NCBI RefSeq assembly: GCF_028745515.1
Contig: NZ_JAQZSG010000010.1
Span: 62,001 to 126,000 of the forward strand
DNA: 64,000 bases
Source: Paenibacillus thermotolerans
Lineage (GTDB): Bacteria; Bacillota; Bacilli; Paenibacillales; YIM-B00363
Direction of reading: 5' to 3'
The notes under the pieces: model-generated
The model's input: only the letters and a program-made list of their open reading frames with translations
Databases searched by the model: none
What the model was told of the DNA's origin: nothing
Shown: positions 24,618 through 34,910 of the stretch, in pieces
Position numbering within the stretch: position 1 is the stretch's first letter
How the letters are laid out: the number at the start of each line of letters is the position of its first letter
Position numbers and translations under genes: made by a program

Positions 24618-24650
24618 TTAGTATTGCTAACATAGATTCTAAATTTTTTA

Positions 24651-24679
24651 TTGACCTTTTTGACCACTGGTTGTATATT
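24651..24679 (+). promoter_or_regulatory. SigA-type promoter for oppA
   Basis: TTGACC (24651-24656) and TATATT (24674-24679), 17 bp apart, 48 bases ahead of the oppA start codon. Confidence 0.82.
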
Positions 24680-24726
24680 AAGGTGCAGGTAGAAATACTT
24701 ATACTATTTTGAGGAGGACTTGCCTG

Positions 24727-26466
24727 ATGTCTAAGGGGATCAAGCGCAGCATGCTCGCACTGCTCGCCATCATGCTGATGATGGGCGTTGTGTTGGCGGG
24801 TTGCGGCAACAACAACAGCGGCGAAACTAATAAGCCGGCAGAAAACAACACACCGGCAGACGGTACAGAAACCGATCAACCGGCTGGAGAAAACGAAGGA
24901 ACTGCTGCTAAAGCGGCAAACCAAGTGTTCCGTATGAACATTCAAACGGAGCCGCCATCACTCGACCCTGCACTTGCGCAAGACAGCACTTCCATCACCG
25001 TTATGAGCGGTATCTATGACGGTTTGACTCGTGCGGATGCCGACGGTAACCCGCAACCGGCAATCGCTGAGTCTTGGGAAACTTCCGAAGACGGATTGAA
25101 GTGGACGTTCCATTTGAAGAAAGGCTTGAAGTGGAGCAACGGCGACGAAGTAACGGCACATGACTTTGAATATTCTTGGAAGCGTACGTTGAATCCGGAA
25201 GCTGAAACACCGGCTCCATACGCATACCAGTTGTACTACATTAAGAACGCTGCTGAGTACAACTCTGGCGATCTTAAAGATGTAAGCCAAGTAGGCGTTA
25301 AAGCAACTGACGACTACACTTTGGAAGTTGAGCTTGTTAATCCGGCTCCTTACTTCTTGAACTTGACTGCATTCATCACATACTTCCCTGTAAACCAGAA
25401 AGCGGTTGAAGCGAACCCGGCATGGGCTACGGAAGCTTCCAGCATCGTAACGAACGGCGCATTCACAATGAAGGAATGGTCGCACAACGACAAGATCGTT
25501 CTGGCGAAAAACCCGAACTATTATGACGCTGACAAAGTTTCCTTCACTGAAGTTCAATTGTCCATGATTGAAGAAGCACAAACCGAATTGAACCTTTACA
25601 ACACCGGCGAGTTGGATTGGTCCGGCCGTCCGAACGGAGAAATCCCGACGGAGCAAATTCCGGTACTGAAGAACGATCCGAACGCAAACATGACGATCAA
25701 AGGGATCGCATCGACTTACTACTACAACTTCAACAACACGGTTAAACCGTTCGACAATGTAAAAGTACGCAAAGCGTTGTCCATGGCGATCAACCGTCAA
25801 TTGATCATCGACAAAATCACGCTCGGCGAGCAAATTCCTGCTTACGGATTTGTATCCGGCGGTATCAAAGGCAAAGAGAAGACGTTCCGTGAAGAAGTGG
25901 CAGATTCGCAATACTTCCAAGAAAACCTTGAAGAAGCGAAGAAGCTCTTCGAAGAGGGTATTGCCGAGTCCGGTTGGGATAAGAAACAAGGCATCACGAT
26001 CGCTCATAACACGGGCGAAGGCCACAAGAAGATCGCAACGGCGATTGCCGACATGTGGAGCAAAGCATTCGGCGTCGAAGTGAAAATCGAGCAACAAGAA
26101 TGGGCTGTGTTCCTGCAAAACCGTACGAACCTGAACTATCAAGTAGCACGCGCGGGTTGGGGTGCCGACTACAACGATCCGATGACGTTCATCGACATGT
26201 ATACTTCTACATCCGGTAACAACGACATCGGCTTCAGAAATGAAGAGTACGACAACCTTGTTAAGCAAGCATATGCATCGCAAAATAATGACGAGCGTAT
26301 GGATTTGATGGCGAAAGCCGAGAAAATCCTGATCGGCGACAATTATGCGATCATGCCGATTTACTACTACACAGGCATCTGGATGAATAAGACCTATGTG
26401 AAGGATGTATTTATCGATTACAGCGGCAACATCGACTATACTCGTGGCTACATCGCTGCAGAATAA
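24727..26466 (+). CDS. oppA: Oligopeptide-binding lipoprotein OppA
   Basis: A 579-residue lipoprotein, with the ATG at 24727 behind GAGGAGGA. The lipobox is VLAGC (Cys about residue 26), then a low-complexity Asn/Glu/Pro linker. The family 5 binding-protein core follows: EPPSLDPALAQDSTSITVMS, then GLTRADADGNPQPAIAESW and WKRTLNPEAETPAPYAYQLY. Near the end, ARAGWGADYNDPMTFIDMY is typical of OppA. It captures oligopeptides outside the membrane for OppBCDF. A terminator follows it, so it is probably made in excess over the permease. Compare the binding protein at 15808, which lacks the lipobox. Confidence 0.96.
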   Translation: MSKGIKRSMLALLAIMLMMGVVLAGCGNNNSGETNKPAENNTPADGTETDQPAGENEGTAAKAANQVFRMNIQTEPPSLDPALAQDSTSITVMSGIYDGLTRADADGNPQPAIAESWETSEDGLKWTFHLKKGLKWSNGDEVTAHDFEYSWKRTLNPEAETPAPYAYQLYYIKNAAEYNSGDLKDVSQVGVKATDDYTLEVELVNPAPYFLNLTAFITYFPVNQKAVEANPAWATEASSIVTNGAFTMKEWSHNDKIVLAKNPNYYDADKVSFTEVQLSMIEEAQTELNLYNTGELDWSGRPNGEIPTEQIPVLKNDPNANMTIKGIASTYYYNFNNTVKPFDNVKVRKALSMAINRQLIIDKITLGEQIPAYGFVSGGIKGKEKTFREEVADSQYFQENLEEAKKLFEEGIAESGWDKKQGITIAHNTGEGHKKIATAIADMWSKAFGVEVKIEQQEWAVFLQNRTNLNYQVARAGWGADYNDPMTFIDMYTSTSGNNDIGFRNEEYDNLVKQAYASQNNDERMDLMAKAEKILIGDNYAIMPIYYYTGIWMNKTYVKDVFIDYSGNIDYTRGYIAAE

Positions 26467-26489
26467 CAGGTATTAGTTGTGGAATCTGC

Positions 26490-26525
26490 GGGGTATATAT
26501 AGGTCCCTATATATACCCCCTTTTT
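26490..26525 (+). terminator. Intrinsic terminator between oppA and oppB
   Basis: GGGGTATATATAGG (26490-26503) pairs perfectly with CCTATATATACCCC (26506-26519), followed by CTTTTT. Confidence 0.9.
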
Positions 26526-26650
26526 CTGTCGACTTGGAATAAAGCGCTACCTTTTTTTACTGGCAACATTTTAAAATAGCTTTCTCCGGTTAGTGCCGTT
26601 TACAATAGAATGTATAAAATAGAAAGATAGTATTGTGAGGTGTTTCCAGG

Positions 26651-27580
26651 TTGGTACGATTCGTGCTGCAAAAGTTTTTCTTCACCCTGGTCTCTTTATA
26701 CGTATTAGCCACTTCGACTTTCGTACTTATGAAGGTGATCCCGGGAAACCCGTTTCTGTCGGAGAAGACGCCTAGAGCCATTCAAGAGCGAATTATGGCA
26801 CACTATGGTTTTGACCGTCCGATTTGGGAACAGTATGTCAACTACATGGGCAAATTGCTGCACTTCGACCTTGGCATTTCAATGAAGTACCAATATCGGA
26901 CGGTAGTGAAAATCATCGGCGAGGCGTTCCCATTGTCCGCCCAGCTCGGGATTGTGTCCGTTATTGCCGCAACGTTCATCGGTGTTGCTTTAGGTACGAT
27001 TGCTGCGCTGTATCATCGTAAGTTTCTCGACCATTTCACAATGGTTCTTGCTGTTATCGGCGTTTCTGTTCCAAGCTTCGTATTGGCTCCGTTGCTTCAG
27101 TATTTCTTTGCCGCAAAGCTTCGGATTTTCCCGGTGGCGGGTTTGACGACTCCGATGCACTTTATACTCCCTACCATCGCATTGTGCGCATTGTCGATCG
27201 CCTTTATTGCACGTTTGACGCGTTCCACGATGTTGGAAGTATTGAAGTCCGATTATATTAAAACGGCAAAAGCGAAAGGCTTGTCGAGCTCCGTCGTTAC
27301 GGTAAGACATGCGCTTCGCAATGCGCTGCTTCCTGTTGTAACGTATCTCGGCCCGTTGACTGCGAACGTTATTACGGGTTCCATCGTCATCGAAAGAATT
27401 TTCGGTATTCCGGGACTCGGCCAATATTTCGTAGAGAGCGTAAATAACCGCGACTATACGATGATCATGGGCATTACGATCTTCTACGGACTTATTTTGA
27501 TGGTGTGCCGCTTGCTGACGGACATCGCATATGTGTTTGTCGACCCGAGAATTAAGCTTACCGGCGGGAAGGAGGGGTAA
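26651..27580 (+). CDS. oppB: Oligopeptide ABC permease OppB
   Basis: A 309-residue membrane protein from TTG 26651, behind GTGAGG. Six helices are predicted. Conserved points are VRFVLQKFFFTLVSLYVLAT, the loop VIPGNPFLSEKTP, and the EAA loop DYIKTAKAKGLSSSVVTVRH, with C-terminal DPRIKLTGGKEG. It forms the channel with OppC. It is preceded by a terminator after oppA and may be transcribed mainly by read-through; a weak TATAAA near 26612 has no good -35. Confidence 0.95.
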   Translation: MVRFVLQKFFFTLVSLYVLATSTFVLMKVIPGNPFLSEKTPRAIQERIMAHYGFDRPIWEQYVNYMGKLLHFDLGISMKYQYRTVVKIIGEAFPLSAQLGIVSVIAATFIGVALGTIAALYHRKFLDHFTMVLAVIGVSVPSFVLAPLLQYFFAAKLRIFPVAGLTTPMHFILPTIALCALSIAFIARLTRSTMLEVLKSDYIKTAKAKGLSSSVVTVRHALRNALLPVVTYLGPLTANVITGSIVIERIFGIPGLGQYFVESVNNRDYTMIMGITIFYGLILMVCRLLTDIAYVFVDPRIKLTGGKEG

Positions 27581-27586
27581 TCCGCT

Positions 27587-28531
27587 ATGGCAGAATTGCA
27601 AAAATCGAACCGTACTGAGCTTACTCCCGACCTGTTCCGGAAAGTTTCAAGGGACAGCGGCGCCGCGGAGAAGATCGAACGAGAAAGCTTGTCGGCTTGG
27701 CAGGATATTTGGTTCCGGCTGAAAGAAAACAAGTTTTCCATGTTTTGCCTATATATTATTATTTTCTTGGTCCTTATGGCTATTTTCGGCCCGATGATGA
27801 CCGGCTATTCGGCTACGGAGAACGACTTGCTCAGCACGAATATGCCTCCGATGGAGCAGAATCACTGGTTCGGCACCGATGATTTCGGACGGGACATGTT
27901 TGCGCGAACGTGGGAGGGAGCGAAGGTTTCCCTGCAGGTCGGCGTGTACGCCGCGCTCGCGGACTTGATCATCGGCGTTATTTACGGCGGGATCATGGGC
28001 TATGTCGGCGGACGCATCGGCGAAACGATGAACAAGATCGCCGAAGTATTATATGCAATTCCGAACCTGTTGATCGCTATTTTGCTGCTCGTTGTTTTTA
28101 AGCCAAGCTTGCTGACGATCGTTATCGCGCTTTCCATTACCGGTTGGATCAACATGGCGTGGATTGTACGCGGACAAATCATGCAGCTCAAAAATCAGGA
28201 ATACGTTCTCGCATCCCGTTCGCTCGGCGCGAGTCCGGCACGCATCTTGTTCCGGCATTTGATTCCGAACTCGATGGGCCCGATTATCGTTACGCTGACG
28301 TTGACGGTTCCCGGCGCGATCTTTGCCGAAGCATTCTTAAGCTTTTTGGGTCTTGGCGTTCAAGTGCCGTTCGCTTCTTGGGGAACGATGATCAACGATG
28401 CGCTTGCGGTTATGCAGCTTTACCCATGGCGTATTTTGTTCCCGGCATTCTTCATCTCATTGACGATGCTGGCGTTCAACGTGCTCGGCGATGGTTTGCG
28501 CGACGCATTCGATCCCAAGATGAAACGGTAG
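27587..28531 (+). CDS. oppC: Oligopeptide ABC permease OppC
   Basis: A 314-residue membrane protein, with the ATG at 27587 behind GGAGGGG. The N-terminal cytoplasmic part is followed by WQDIWFRLKENKFSMFCLYI, the WFGTDDFGRDMFARTWEGAK motif, an EAA loop (YVLASRSLGASPARILFRHL) and the ending NVLGDGLRDAFDPKMKR. The gap to oppB is six bases and to oppD 16. Confidence 0.95.
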   Translation: MAELQKSNRTELTPDLFRKVSRDSGAAEKIERESLSAWQDIWFRLKENKFSMFCLYIIIFLVLMAIFGPMMTGYSATENDLLSTNMPPMEQNHWFGTDDFGRDMFARTWEGAKVSLQVGVYAALADLIIGVIYGGIMGYVGGRIGETMNKIAEVLYAIPNLLIAILLLVVFKPSLLTIVIALSITGWINMAWIVRGQIMQLKNQEYVLASRSLGASPARILFRHLIPNSMGPIIVTLTLTVPGAIFAEAFLSFLGLGVQVPFASWGTMINDALAVMQLYPWRILFPAFFISLTMLAFNVLGDGLRDAFDPKMKR

Positions 28532-28547
28532 GAGGTGGATGTCACAC

Positions 28548-29564
28548 ATGGAAAATATTCTCGAAGTCAGAGATTTAAGTGTTTCCTTTCATGTTCGCGG
28601 CGGGGAAGTTCAGGCCGTGCGCGGCGTGAGCTTTGATGTGAAAAAGGGAGAAGCGGTTGCGATCGTAGGTGAATCCGGCTGCGGAAAGAGCGTCACGGCT
28701 CAAACGTTGATGCGTTTAATTCCGACTCCCCCAGGAAAAATAAAGAGCGGTTCGATTAAATTCAACGGTGTTGATTTGCTGAAGAAAACCGAGAGGGAAA
28801 TGGAATCGGTTCGCGGCAAAGATATCGGAATGATATTCCAAGATCCGATGACATCGCTCAATCCGACATTGACGATCGGACGGCAAATTACCGAAGGCTT
28901 GATCAAGCATCAAAATATGTCTAAAGCGGATGCGAAAAATCGTGCGATCGAAATGTTGAAGCTGGTAGGCATTCCGAATCCGGAAGCGCGCTTCGAACAA
29001 TATCCGCACCAGTTTTCAGGCGGTATGCGCCAGCGCGCGATGATCGCGATTGCGCTTGCTTGCAACCCTTCGCTTCTTATTGCGGATGAGCCTACAACGG
29101 CGCTGGACGTGACGATCCAGGCGCAAATCATGACCTTGATGAAGGATTTGCAGAAGACGCTCGGTACATCCATTATTTTGATCACGCACGATCTCGGCGT
29201 CGTTGCCGATATGTGCGACCGCGTCATCGTTATGTATGCGGGCAAAGTCGTGGAATCCGGCACGAAGTGGGAAATTTTCAAAAATCCGCAGCATCCTTAT
29301 ACGAAGGGCTTGCTGCGTTCCGTACCGAGACTTGACCAAAAGAAAGACGAGGATTTGATTCCGATTATCGGAACGCCGCCGGATTTGATCAAACCGCCGG
29401 CAGGCTGCGGCTTCTGCTCTCGCTGCGACCACGCAATGTCGATCTGCGAAACGCAAGATGCCGATATGACGGAATTGAGCCCGACGCACCAAGCGGCATG
29501 CTGGCTTCTTCATCCGATGGCGCAAGCTTCTCAGGCGGCTGCCGGTAAGGAGGAAGTGAAATGA
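28548..29564 (+). CDS. oppD: Oligopeptide ABC transporter ATPase OppD
   Basis: A 338-residue ATPase. I chose ATG 28548 because GGAGG is too close to the in-frame ATG at 28539. Walker A is GESGCGKS, the Q-loop [11 protein letters not shown], the signature [15 protein letters not shown], Walker [13 protein letters not shown], and the H-loop ITHDLGVV. The C-terminal extension has the cysteines of [14 protein letters not shown] and a later Cys, the pattern linked to an Fe-S cluster in DppD-type ATPases. It overlaps oppF by ATGA. Confidence 0.95.
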   Translation: MENILEVRDLSVSFHVRGGEVQAVRGVSFDVKKGEAVAIVGESGCGKSVTAQTLMRLIPTPPGKIKSGSIKFNGVDLLKKTEREMESVRGKDIGMIFQDPMTSLNPTLTIGRQITEGLIKHQNMSKADAKNRAIEMLKLVGIPNPEARFEQYPHQFSGGMRQRAMIAIALACNPSLLIADEPTTALDVTIQAQIMTLMKDLQKTLGTSIILITHDLGVVADMCDRVIVMYAGKVVESGTKWEIFKNPQHPYTKGLLRSVPRLDQKKDEDLIPIIGTPPDLIKPPAGCGFCSRCDHAMSICETQDADMTELSPTHQAACWLLHPMAQASQAAAGKEEVK

Positions 29565-30517
29565 GTCAAGCGTTATTGGAAGTCAACAATTTGACGAAGT
29601 TCTTTAATGTAGGCGGCGGCAACCAGCTAAAAGCCGTTAACGATATCAGCTTTTCGCTCAAGCAAGGCGAGACGCTCGGTCTCGTCGGCGAGTCCGGCTG
29701 CGGCAAATCGACGGCCGGCCGTACGATTTTGCGCCTTTACGAGCCAACGAAAGGCGAAGTGAAGTTCGAAGGCACCAACATTTACAATCTGTCCGGCTCG
29801 AAGATGAAGGCATTGCGCCGGAACATGCAGATGATCTTCCAGGATCCGTACGCATCGCTGAACCCAAGAATGACGGTTACCGACATTATCGGGGAAGCGC
29901 TGGACGTCCATCAATTGACGTCCAGCCGAACGGAGCGCAAAAAGCGCGTCGAGGAGCTGCTCGATCTTGTCGGCTTGAACCCGGATCACGCGACTCGTTA
30001 CCCGCACGAATTTTCGGGCGGCCAGCGTCAACGGATCGGGATTGCGCGCGCGCTTGCGGTCGATCCGAAGTTCATCGTCTGCGACGAGCCGATCTCCGCG
30101 CTCGACGTGTCGATTCAGGCGCAAATCGTGAACCTGCTCACAAAGCTGCAAAAGCAATTCGGCTTGACCTATTTGTTCATTGCCCACGACTTGGCGATGG
30201 TAAAGCATATCAGCGATCGCGTGGCGGTTATGTACTTGGGCAAAATGGTGGAGCTCGCAACCAGCGAAGAGCTTTATGCGAATCCGCTTCATCCGTACAC
30301 CCGCGCACTGATGTCCGCGATTCCGATTCCGGATCCGGAAGTAGAGGCGACACGCGAGCGTATCGTGCTCAAGGGCGACATTCCGAGCCCGATCAACCCG
30401 CCGAGCGGCTGTCCGTTCCGCACCCGATGCCCGCTCGCGACGGAGAAATGCGCGAAGGAAGAGCCGAAGTTTGTAGAGATGAAGCCGGGTCACTGGTCCG
30501 CTTGCCATTATGCTTAA
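29561..30517 (+). CDS. oppF: Oligopeptide ABC transporter ATPase OppF
   Basis: A 318-residue ATPase starting at ATG 29561 inside the oppD stop, with GGAGG upstream. Walker A is GESGCGKS, the signature [15 protein letters not shown], Walker [13 protein letters not shown], and the H-loop IAHDLAMV (canonical, unlike the DppF paralogue at 20531). The C-terminal block [20 protein letters not shown] is the peptide-transporter signature. It ends the opp operon at a good terminator. Confidence 0.95.
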   Translation: MSQALLEVNNLTKFFNVGGGNQLKAVNDISFSLKQGETLGLVGESGCGKSTAGRTILRLYEPTKGEVKFEGTNIYNLSGSKMKALRRNMQMIFQDPYASLNPRMTVTDIIGEALDVHQLTSSRTERKKRVEELLDLVGLNPDHATRYPHEFSGGQRQRIGIARALAVDPKFIVCDEPISALDVSIQAQIVNLLTKLQKQFGLTYLFIAHDLAMVKHISDRVAVMYLGKMVELATSEELYANPLHPYTRALMSAIPIPDPEVEATRERIVLKGDIPSPINPPSGCPFRTRCPLATEKCAKEEPKFVEMKPGHWSACHYA

Positions 30518-30533
30518 TTTATGGGTACAGTAA

Positions 30534-30570
30534 AGGAGCGCCCCGTTTGGGGACGCTCCTCTTTTTCTTT
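30534..30570 (+). terminator. Intrinsic terminator after oppF
   Basis: AGGAGCG-CCCC pairs with GGGG-A-CGCTCCT around GTTT (30534-30560), followed by CTTTTTCTTT. Confidence 0.88.
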
Positions 30571-30597
30571 GACGGATCGAACGAGGCTTAGTACAAT
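30569..30597 (+). promoter_or_regulatory. SigA-type promoter for bshC-ahcY
   Basis: TTGACG (30569-30574) and TACAAT (30592-30597), 17 bp apart, starting right in the tail of the opp terminator and 38 bases ahead of bshC. Confidence 0.8.
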
Positions 30598-30635
30598 GAT
30601 GGGCGAGGAACCTAAGGCGGAAAGGAAGTAATTTC

Positions 30636-32297
30636 ATGCGTTCAGAAAGCTATACCGGTTCGAAGCGTCCGCCGTTTGTGCGCGATGTCATGCAAAATTC
30701 CGCAAACGCGGCAAACCGATTTGACTTCAGTCACCCTTACGGGAACATCGAAGGTTTGAAAGAACGCGCCGCATGGCTGGACCGGCCGGATCGGCCGAGT
30801 GCGAACCGAGACACTTTAGCGGACGTTCTTATTACGTATAATCGCAAGCACGGAAATGCGCAGGAGGCGATCGAGGCGATCGAGAAGCTTCGCCGTTCCG
30901 ATACGCTTGCCGTCATCGGCGGTCAGCAGGCGGGACTGTTCACGGGTCCGATGCTTGTATTTTATAAGGCGTTAACCGTGATTCAAGCGGCCAAAGCGGC
31001 AGAGGCGGAGCTTGGACGTTTCGTCATCCCCGTATTTTGGATCGCAGGGGAAGATCATGACTGGGATGAAGTGAATCATACATACGTATTGACGCCCCAG
31101 CTTCACATCGAGAAAATTGCGATCCATAAGGATGAAGGCGCTGCAGGAGCAAATCGGACATCCGTCAGCAAGACGCCGGTGTCGCAAGAGCAGTGGACGG
31201 CTGCGCTCGACGCGCTGCAAGCCGCATTGCCGGATACCGAGTTTAAGCCGGGCATGATGGAGCAGCTTCGTGATATATCCGAACGCTCCGCCACGTTGTC
31301 GGACGCCTTCGCAAAGACGATGTCCCTGTTGTTCGGCAAATACGGGCTCGTCTTGGTCGATTCCGACGATGAAAACCTGCGAAAGCTGGAAGCTCCGTTG
31401 TTCAGTCGGCTGCTGCAAAGCAATGCGGAGCTGAACGAGGCGATTCAAGCCGGACAAAGCGCAGTTGCGGAGGCCGGATACCCGCTGCAGGCGGAGGCGC
31501 ATAAAGACGGGCTTCAGCTGTTCGTGTTCCATGAAGGGGAGCGAAAGCTTCTGTATCGCGACGGCGACCGGGCCGTCGACCGGAAGGGCACATTCTCCAT
31601 GCCGCTCGCCGAGCTGGAGCGGTTGCCGGACCGTTCGCCCGAGCTGCTTAGCAATAATGCGTTGACCCGGCCTCTAATGCAGGAATACTTGTTCCCGACG
31701 CTTGCCACGGTACTTGGACCGAGCGAGATCGCTTACTGGGGCGTGCTGAAGGAGTCGTTCCATGCGTTCGGCATGCGCACGCCGGTAATCATTCCGCGGC
31801 TTGAGTTCACGCTGCTGGAAGGCACGGTTCAAAAGCAGATGGATAAGTTCGGCTTGACGTTTGCGGACGCGGCCGAACGCATTGAGACGCTACGCGACGA
31901 ATGGCTGCGCGGACAGGATGAGCTCGGACTAAGCGAACGGTTCGCCGAGGTGAAGGAGCAGTTCCGGCAAGTTTACGAGCCGCTCATTCGAACGGTTGCG
32001 GAAATTAACGGCGGACTTCGGAAGCTGGGCGAGACGAACATGAGCAAAATTCTCGAACAGATCGATTTTCTTCAAGCGCGGTCTTTGGAGGCGCATAAAT
32101 CCCAACACGAAGCGGCGCTCCGGCACTGGGAACGAATCCGTCTTTCGGTGTCTCCGCACGGAAAGCCGCAGGAGAGGGTTTACAATCTGTTTTTATATGC
32201 AATGAAATACGGACCGGACTTGCTGGATCATCTGATGCTGAATCCGTTCATCGATTTTAAACACGAACCGCCGAACCATTGTGTAGTTTATTTGTAG
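30636..32297 (+). CDS. bshC: Bacillithiol synthase (cysteine-adding enzyme) BshC
   Basis: A 553-residue enzyme, close to the usual length of about 540. It adds cysteine to glucosaminyl-malate in the last step of bacillithiol synthesis (family knowledge). Recognised by the N-terminal [20 protein letters not shown] region, the nucleotide-binding-like [20 protein letters not shown], and [19 protein letters not shown], all typical of YllA/BshC, and by a long C-terminal coiled coil. It has its own promoter. The gene is the B. subtilis yllA orthologue, which also lies just before mraZ, but here other genes intervene. It is followed after 38 bases by ahcY. Confidence 0.95.
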   Translation: MRSESYTGSKRPPFVRDVMQNSANAANRFDFSHPYGNIEGLKERAAWLDRPDRPSANRDTLADVLITYNRKHGNAQEAIEAIEKLRRSDTLAVIGGQQAGLFTGPMLVFYKALTVIQAAKAAEAELGRFVIPVFWIAGEDHDWDEVNHTYVLTPQLHIEKIAIHKDEGAAGANRTSVSKTPVSQEQWTAALDALQAALPDTEFKPGMMEQLRDISERSATLSDAFAKTMSLLFGKYGLVLVDSDDENLRKLEAPLFSRLLQSNAELNEAIQAGQSAVAEAGYPLQAEAHKDGLQLFVFHEGERKLLYRDGDRAVDRKGTFSMPLAELERLPDRSPELLSNNALTRPLMQEYLFPTLATVLGPSEIAYWGVLKESFHAFGMRTPVIIPRLEFTLLEGTVQKQMDKFGLTFADAAERIETLRDEWLRGQDELGLSERFAEVKEQFRQVYEPLIRTVAEINGGLRKLGETNMSKILEQIDFLQARSLEAHKSQHEAALRHWERIRLSVSPHGKPQERVYNLFLYAMKYGPDLLDHLMLNPFIDFKHEPPNHCVVYL

Positions 32298-32335
32298 GAG
32301 AGTCGCAGTCAAAAAAACAGGAGGTTTTTTCGCGT

Positions 32336-33598
32336 ATGGCAACAACGGCTCAAAGCATTATTACCGACCCGAAGCTGGCCCCCGAAGGCCGATTGAAAAT
32401 CGATTGGGTGCAGGCTCACATGCCGGTTCTGAACCGGATTCGTGCGCAGTTTGAGAAGGAGCAGCCCTTTAAGGGGCTTAAGGTCGCTATATCGCTTCAC
32501 TTGGAAGCGAAAACCGCCTATTTGGCGAAGGTCGTGAAGGCTGGGGGCGCCGAGGTGGCGATTACCGGCAGCAATCCGCTTTCGACACAGGACGATGTGT
32601 GCGCGGCGTTAGTCGAAGACGGCATTACCGTATTCGCGAAATATAATCCGGATCCGAAGGAATACAAGGACTTAATGATCAAGACGCTGGAAACGAAGCC
32701 GGACCTCATTATTGACGACGGCGGCGATCTCGTAACGATTTTGCACTCCGAACGGCAAGATTTGCTCGAGCAGGTGCGCGGGGGAGCGGAAGAGACGACG
32801 ACGGGAATATTGCGGCTCAAATCGCTCGAGCGCGAAGGGAAGCTTCGGTTTCCGATGGTGGCCGTTAACGACGCGTATTGCAAGTACTTGTTCGACAACC
32901 GGTACGGGACGGGACAATCGGTGTTCGACGGCATCATGCGGACGACAAATTTGGTGATCGCCGGCAAAACGGTTGTAGTAAACGGGTACGGCTGGTGCGG
33001 CAAAGGAGTGGCGATGCGCGCGAAAGGCCTCGGAGCTAACGTCATCGTTACGGAAATTAACGCGATCAAAGCGGTCGAAGCGTATATGGACGGCTTCGCG
33101 GTCATGCCGATGTCGGAGGCGGCCAAGCACGGCGATCTGTTCGTTACGGTAACCGGAAACAAAGACATCATTCGCGGTCCGCATTACGAAGTGATGAAAG
33201 ACGGGGCGATTCTTTGCAACGCGGGTCACTTCGACGTCGAGGTCAACAAGCCGGAGCTTGAAGCGCTGTCCGTTGCCAAGCGAACGGTTCGCCGCAACAT
33301 CGAGGAATTTAAGCTGAAGGACGGCCGCAGCATTTACTTGCTGGCGGAAGGCCGGCTCGTGAACTTGGCTGCGGGCGACGGCCATCCGGCCGAAATTATG
33401 GATATGACGTTCGCGCTGCAGGCGATGGCGCTCAAATATGTCAACGACAACTATAAAGAGGTCGGCAACAAGGTCATTAACGTGCCGTATGAGACCGACG
33501 AGCAGGTGGCGCGCTACAAGCTGGAATCGCTCGGCATCGGCATCGATTCGTTGACCGACGAGCAGAAGGCATATTTGGATTCTTGGGCCGAGCATTAA
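32336..33598 (+). CDS. ahcY: Adenosylhomocysteinase (S-adenosylhomocysteine hydrolase)
   Basis: A 420-residue enzyme, with the ATG at 32336 behind CAGGAGG. It splits S-adenosylhomocysteine into homocysteine and adenosine using tightly bound NAD. Clear family blocks: the substrate region [46 protein letters not shown], the NAD-binding [20 protein letters not shown] (residues about 215-234), and NAGHFDVEV. The length is that of the short form lacking the insert of the longer bacterial and eukaryotic enzymes. It is probably co-transcribed with bshC: short gap, no terminator, and a terminator just after its own stop. Confidence 0.95.
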   Translation: MATTAQSIITDPKLAPEGRLKIDWVQAHMPVLNRIRAQFEKEQPFKGLKVAISLHLEAKTAYLAKVVKAGGAEVAITGSNPLSTQDDVCAALVEDGITVFAKYNPDPKEYKDLMIKTLETKPDLIIDDGGDLVTILHSERQDLLEQVRGGAEETTTGILRLKSLEREGKLRFPMVAVNDAYCKYLFDNRYGTGQSVFDGIMRTTNLVIAGKTVVVNGYGWCGKGVAMRAKGLGANVIVTEINAIKAVEAYMDGFAVMPMSEAAKHGDLFVTVTGNKDIIRGPHYEVMKDGAILCNAGHFDVEVNKPELEALSVAKRTVRRNIEEFKLKDGRSIYLLAEGRLVNLAAGDGHPAEIMDMTFALQAMALKYVNDNYKEVGNKVINVPYETDEQVARYKLESLGIGIDSLTDEQKAYLDSWAEH

Positions 33599-33603
33599 CA
33601 CGG

Positions 33604-33630
33604 GAGGCACCTTAGCGGGTGCCTTTTTTG
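33604..33630 (+). terminator. Intrinsic terminator after ahcY
   Basis: GGCACC (33606-33611) pairs with GGTGCC (33618-33623), followed by TTTTTT. Confidence 0.88.
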
Positions 33631-33749
33631 GTGATTGTTTCTTGACGGAAGGGATAACGGCAAAAAGTACCGCGGCACCCGTATCTTTTTCCCGATTGGA
33701 ACCGTTTCTTCAATAGAGGACTCGTAAACGATGTAAAGGGGATAGGGAT

Positions 33750-34742
33750 ATGAAAATAGTAGTGCTCGGCGGAACCCGCTTTGTCGGGAAAACGATCGTT
33801 GAGGCGGCGCTTGCGGGAGGGCACGAGGTAACGCTGTTTAACCGGGGCAGCCGGGCCGACCTGTTTCCCGATGTGGAGCGGCTGACCGGGGACCGGGATG
33901 GCAATTTGGGGGCGTTGAAGGGCCGGACATGGGATGCCGTCATCGATACATGCGGGTACGTTCCGAGAATCGTAGCGGATTCGGTTGAGCTGCTGAAGGA
34001 ACAGACCGGGCATTATACCTTTATTTCTACTATTGATGTGTACGATCATACAGTGCCCGGGACGATTGACGAAGCGCATCCGACCGTGACGCTCGAGGAC
34101 GAGACGACGGAGGACGTCCAGAAGGCGTACGGCCCGATGAAAGCGCGCTGCGAGCAAATCGTGCGGCGGAATATGCCGGATCGCAGCCTGATCGTGCGAT
34201 GCGGCTTGGTGGCAGGACCGGGTGATCATACGGACCGGCTTACCTATTGGCCGCGCCGCATTGCACGCGGAGGAGAGGTGCTCGCCCCTGGCAATCCCGA
34301 TGCGCCGATTCAATTCATCGACGCGCGCGACGCGGCCGAATGGATTATACGGATGGCGGAGAAGAAACTGTCCGGCACCTTTACGGCAACCGGTCCTTCG
34401 GAGCCGATTACGGTGGGGGCGTTTTTGGAAAGCTGCAAAGACGTGCTAAACAGCGACGCCAAGCTGACGTGGGCGGACGACGAATTTTTGCTGAAGCATC
34501 AAGTAGGGTCCTGGATTGAAATGCCGCTTTGGATTCCCGAGAAGGAAAACCTTGGAGCGCTCATGTCGATTGACGTATCGCATGCCAAGAATGCGGGACT
34601 TACGTATCGGCCTCTCCGGGAAACGCTCCTGGATATCGCCGAATGGGACCGTTCGCGTCCCGACGGCTACGAAATGAAAGCCGGGCTCGCACCGGAGAAG
34701 GAGATAGCACTGTTGGAGCTATGGAATAAGGAAAGAGCGTAG
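33750..34742 (+). CDS. NAD-dependent epimerase/dehydratase (extended SDR)
   Basis: A 330-residue Rossmann enzyme from ATG 33750, behind AAAGGGGATAGGG. The dinucleotide motif is VVLGGTRFVGKTIVEAAL at the N-terminus, with LFNRGSRADLFP typical of atypical SDRs related to plant CSP41 and nucleotide-sugar epimerases. The catalytic-type YGPMKARCE (Tyr-x-x-x-Lys) is seen near residue 130. The substrate cannot be told. It stands alone between two terminators, with no sugar-pathway genes near it. Confidence 0.88.
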   Translation: MKIVVLGGTRFVGKTIVEAALAGGHEVTLFNRGSRADLFPDVERLTGDRDGNLGALKGRTWDAVIDTCGYVPRIVADSVELLKEQTGHYTFISTIDVYDHTVPGTIDEAHPTVTLEDETTEDVQKAYGPMKARCEQIVRRNMPDRSLIVRCGLVAGPGDHTDRLTYWPRRIARGGEVLAPGNPDAPIQFIDARDAAEWIIRMAEKKLSGTFTATGPSEPITVGAFLESCKDVLNSDAKLTWADDEFLLKHQVGSWIEMPLWIPEKENLGALMSIDVSHAKNAGLTYRPLRETLLDIAEWDRSRPDGYEMKAGLAPEKEIALLELWNKERA

Positions 34743-34786
34743 AAAAAAGCGGAGTATCCGGTTTTTGCCGGGTAATCCGCTTTTTT
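34743..34786. terminator. Bidirectional intrinsic terminator
   Basis: AAAAAAGCGGA (34743-34753) pairs with TCCGCTTTTTT (34776-34786); an inner ATCCGG..CCGGGT helix extends it. Confidence 0.85.
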
Positions 34787-34825
34787 GCACGTAACGGATC
34801 GGAGGGGTATTTCCGAAAGGTAGAA

Positions 34826-34854
34826 TTGACAATTGCAAGAAATCGGTATACACT
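34826..34854 (+). promoter_or_regulatory. SigA-type promoter for the TetR-ABC operon
   Basis: TTGACA (34826-34831) and TACACT (34849-34854), 17 bp apart. The A+T-rich stretch 34860-34900 that follows is a likely place for the TetR operator (TCATT and AATGA half-sites at 34877 and 34895), but this is inference. Confidence 0.72.
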
Positions 34855-34910
34855 TCTTTTGTGAATATAAAATAAAATCATTCATACAAATACAAAATGA
34901 GGTGCAAGGT

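Noticed and set aside
24502-24650. CodY or T-box control upstream of oppA
   Set aside because: No match to the CodY consensus and no T-box core sequence; only an inverted repeat and a SigA promoter are visible.
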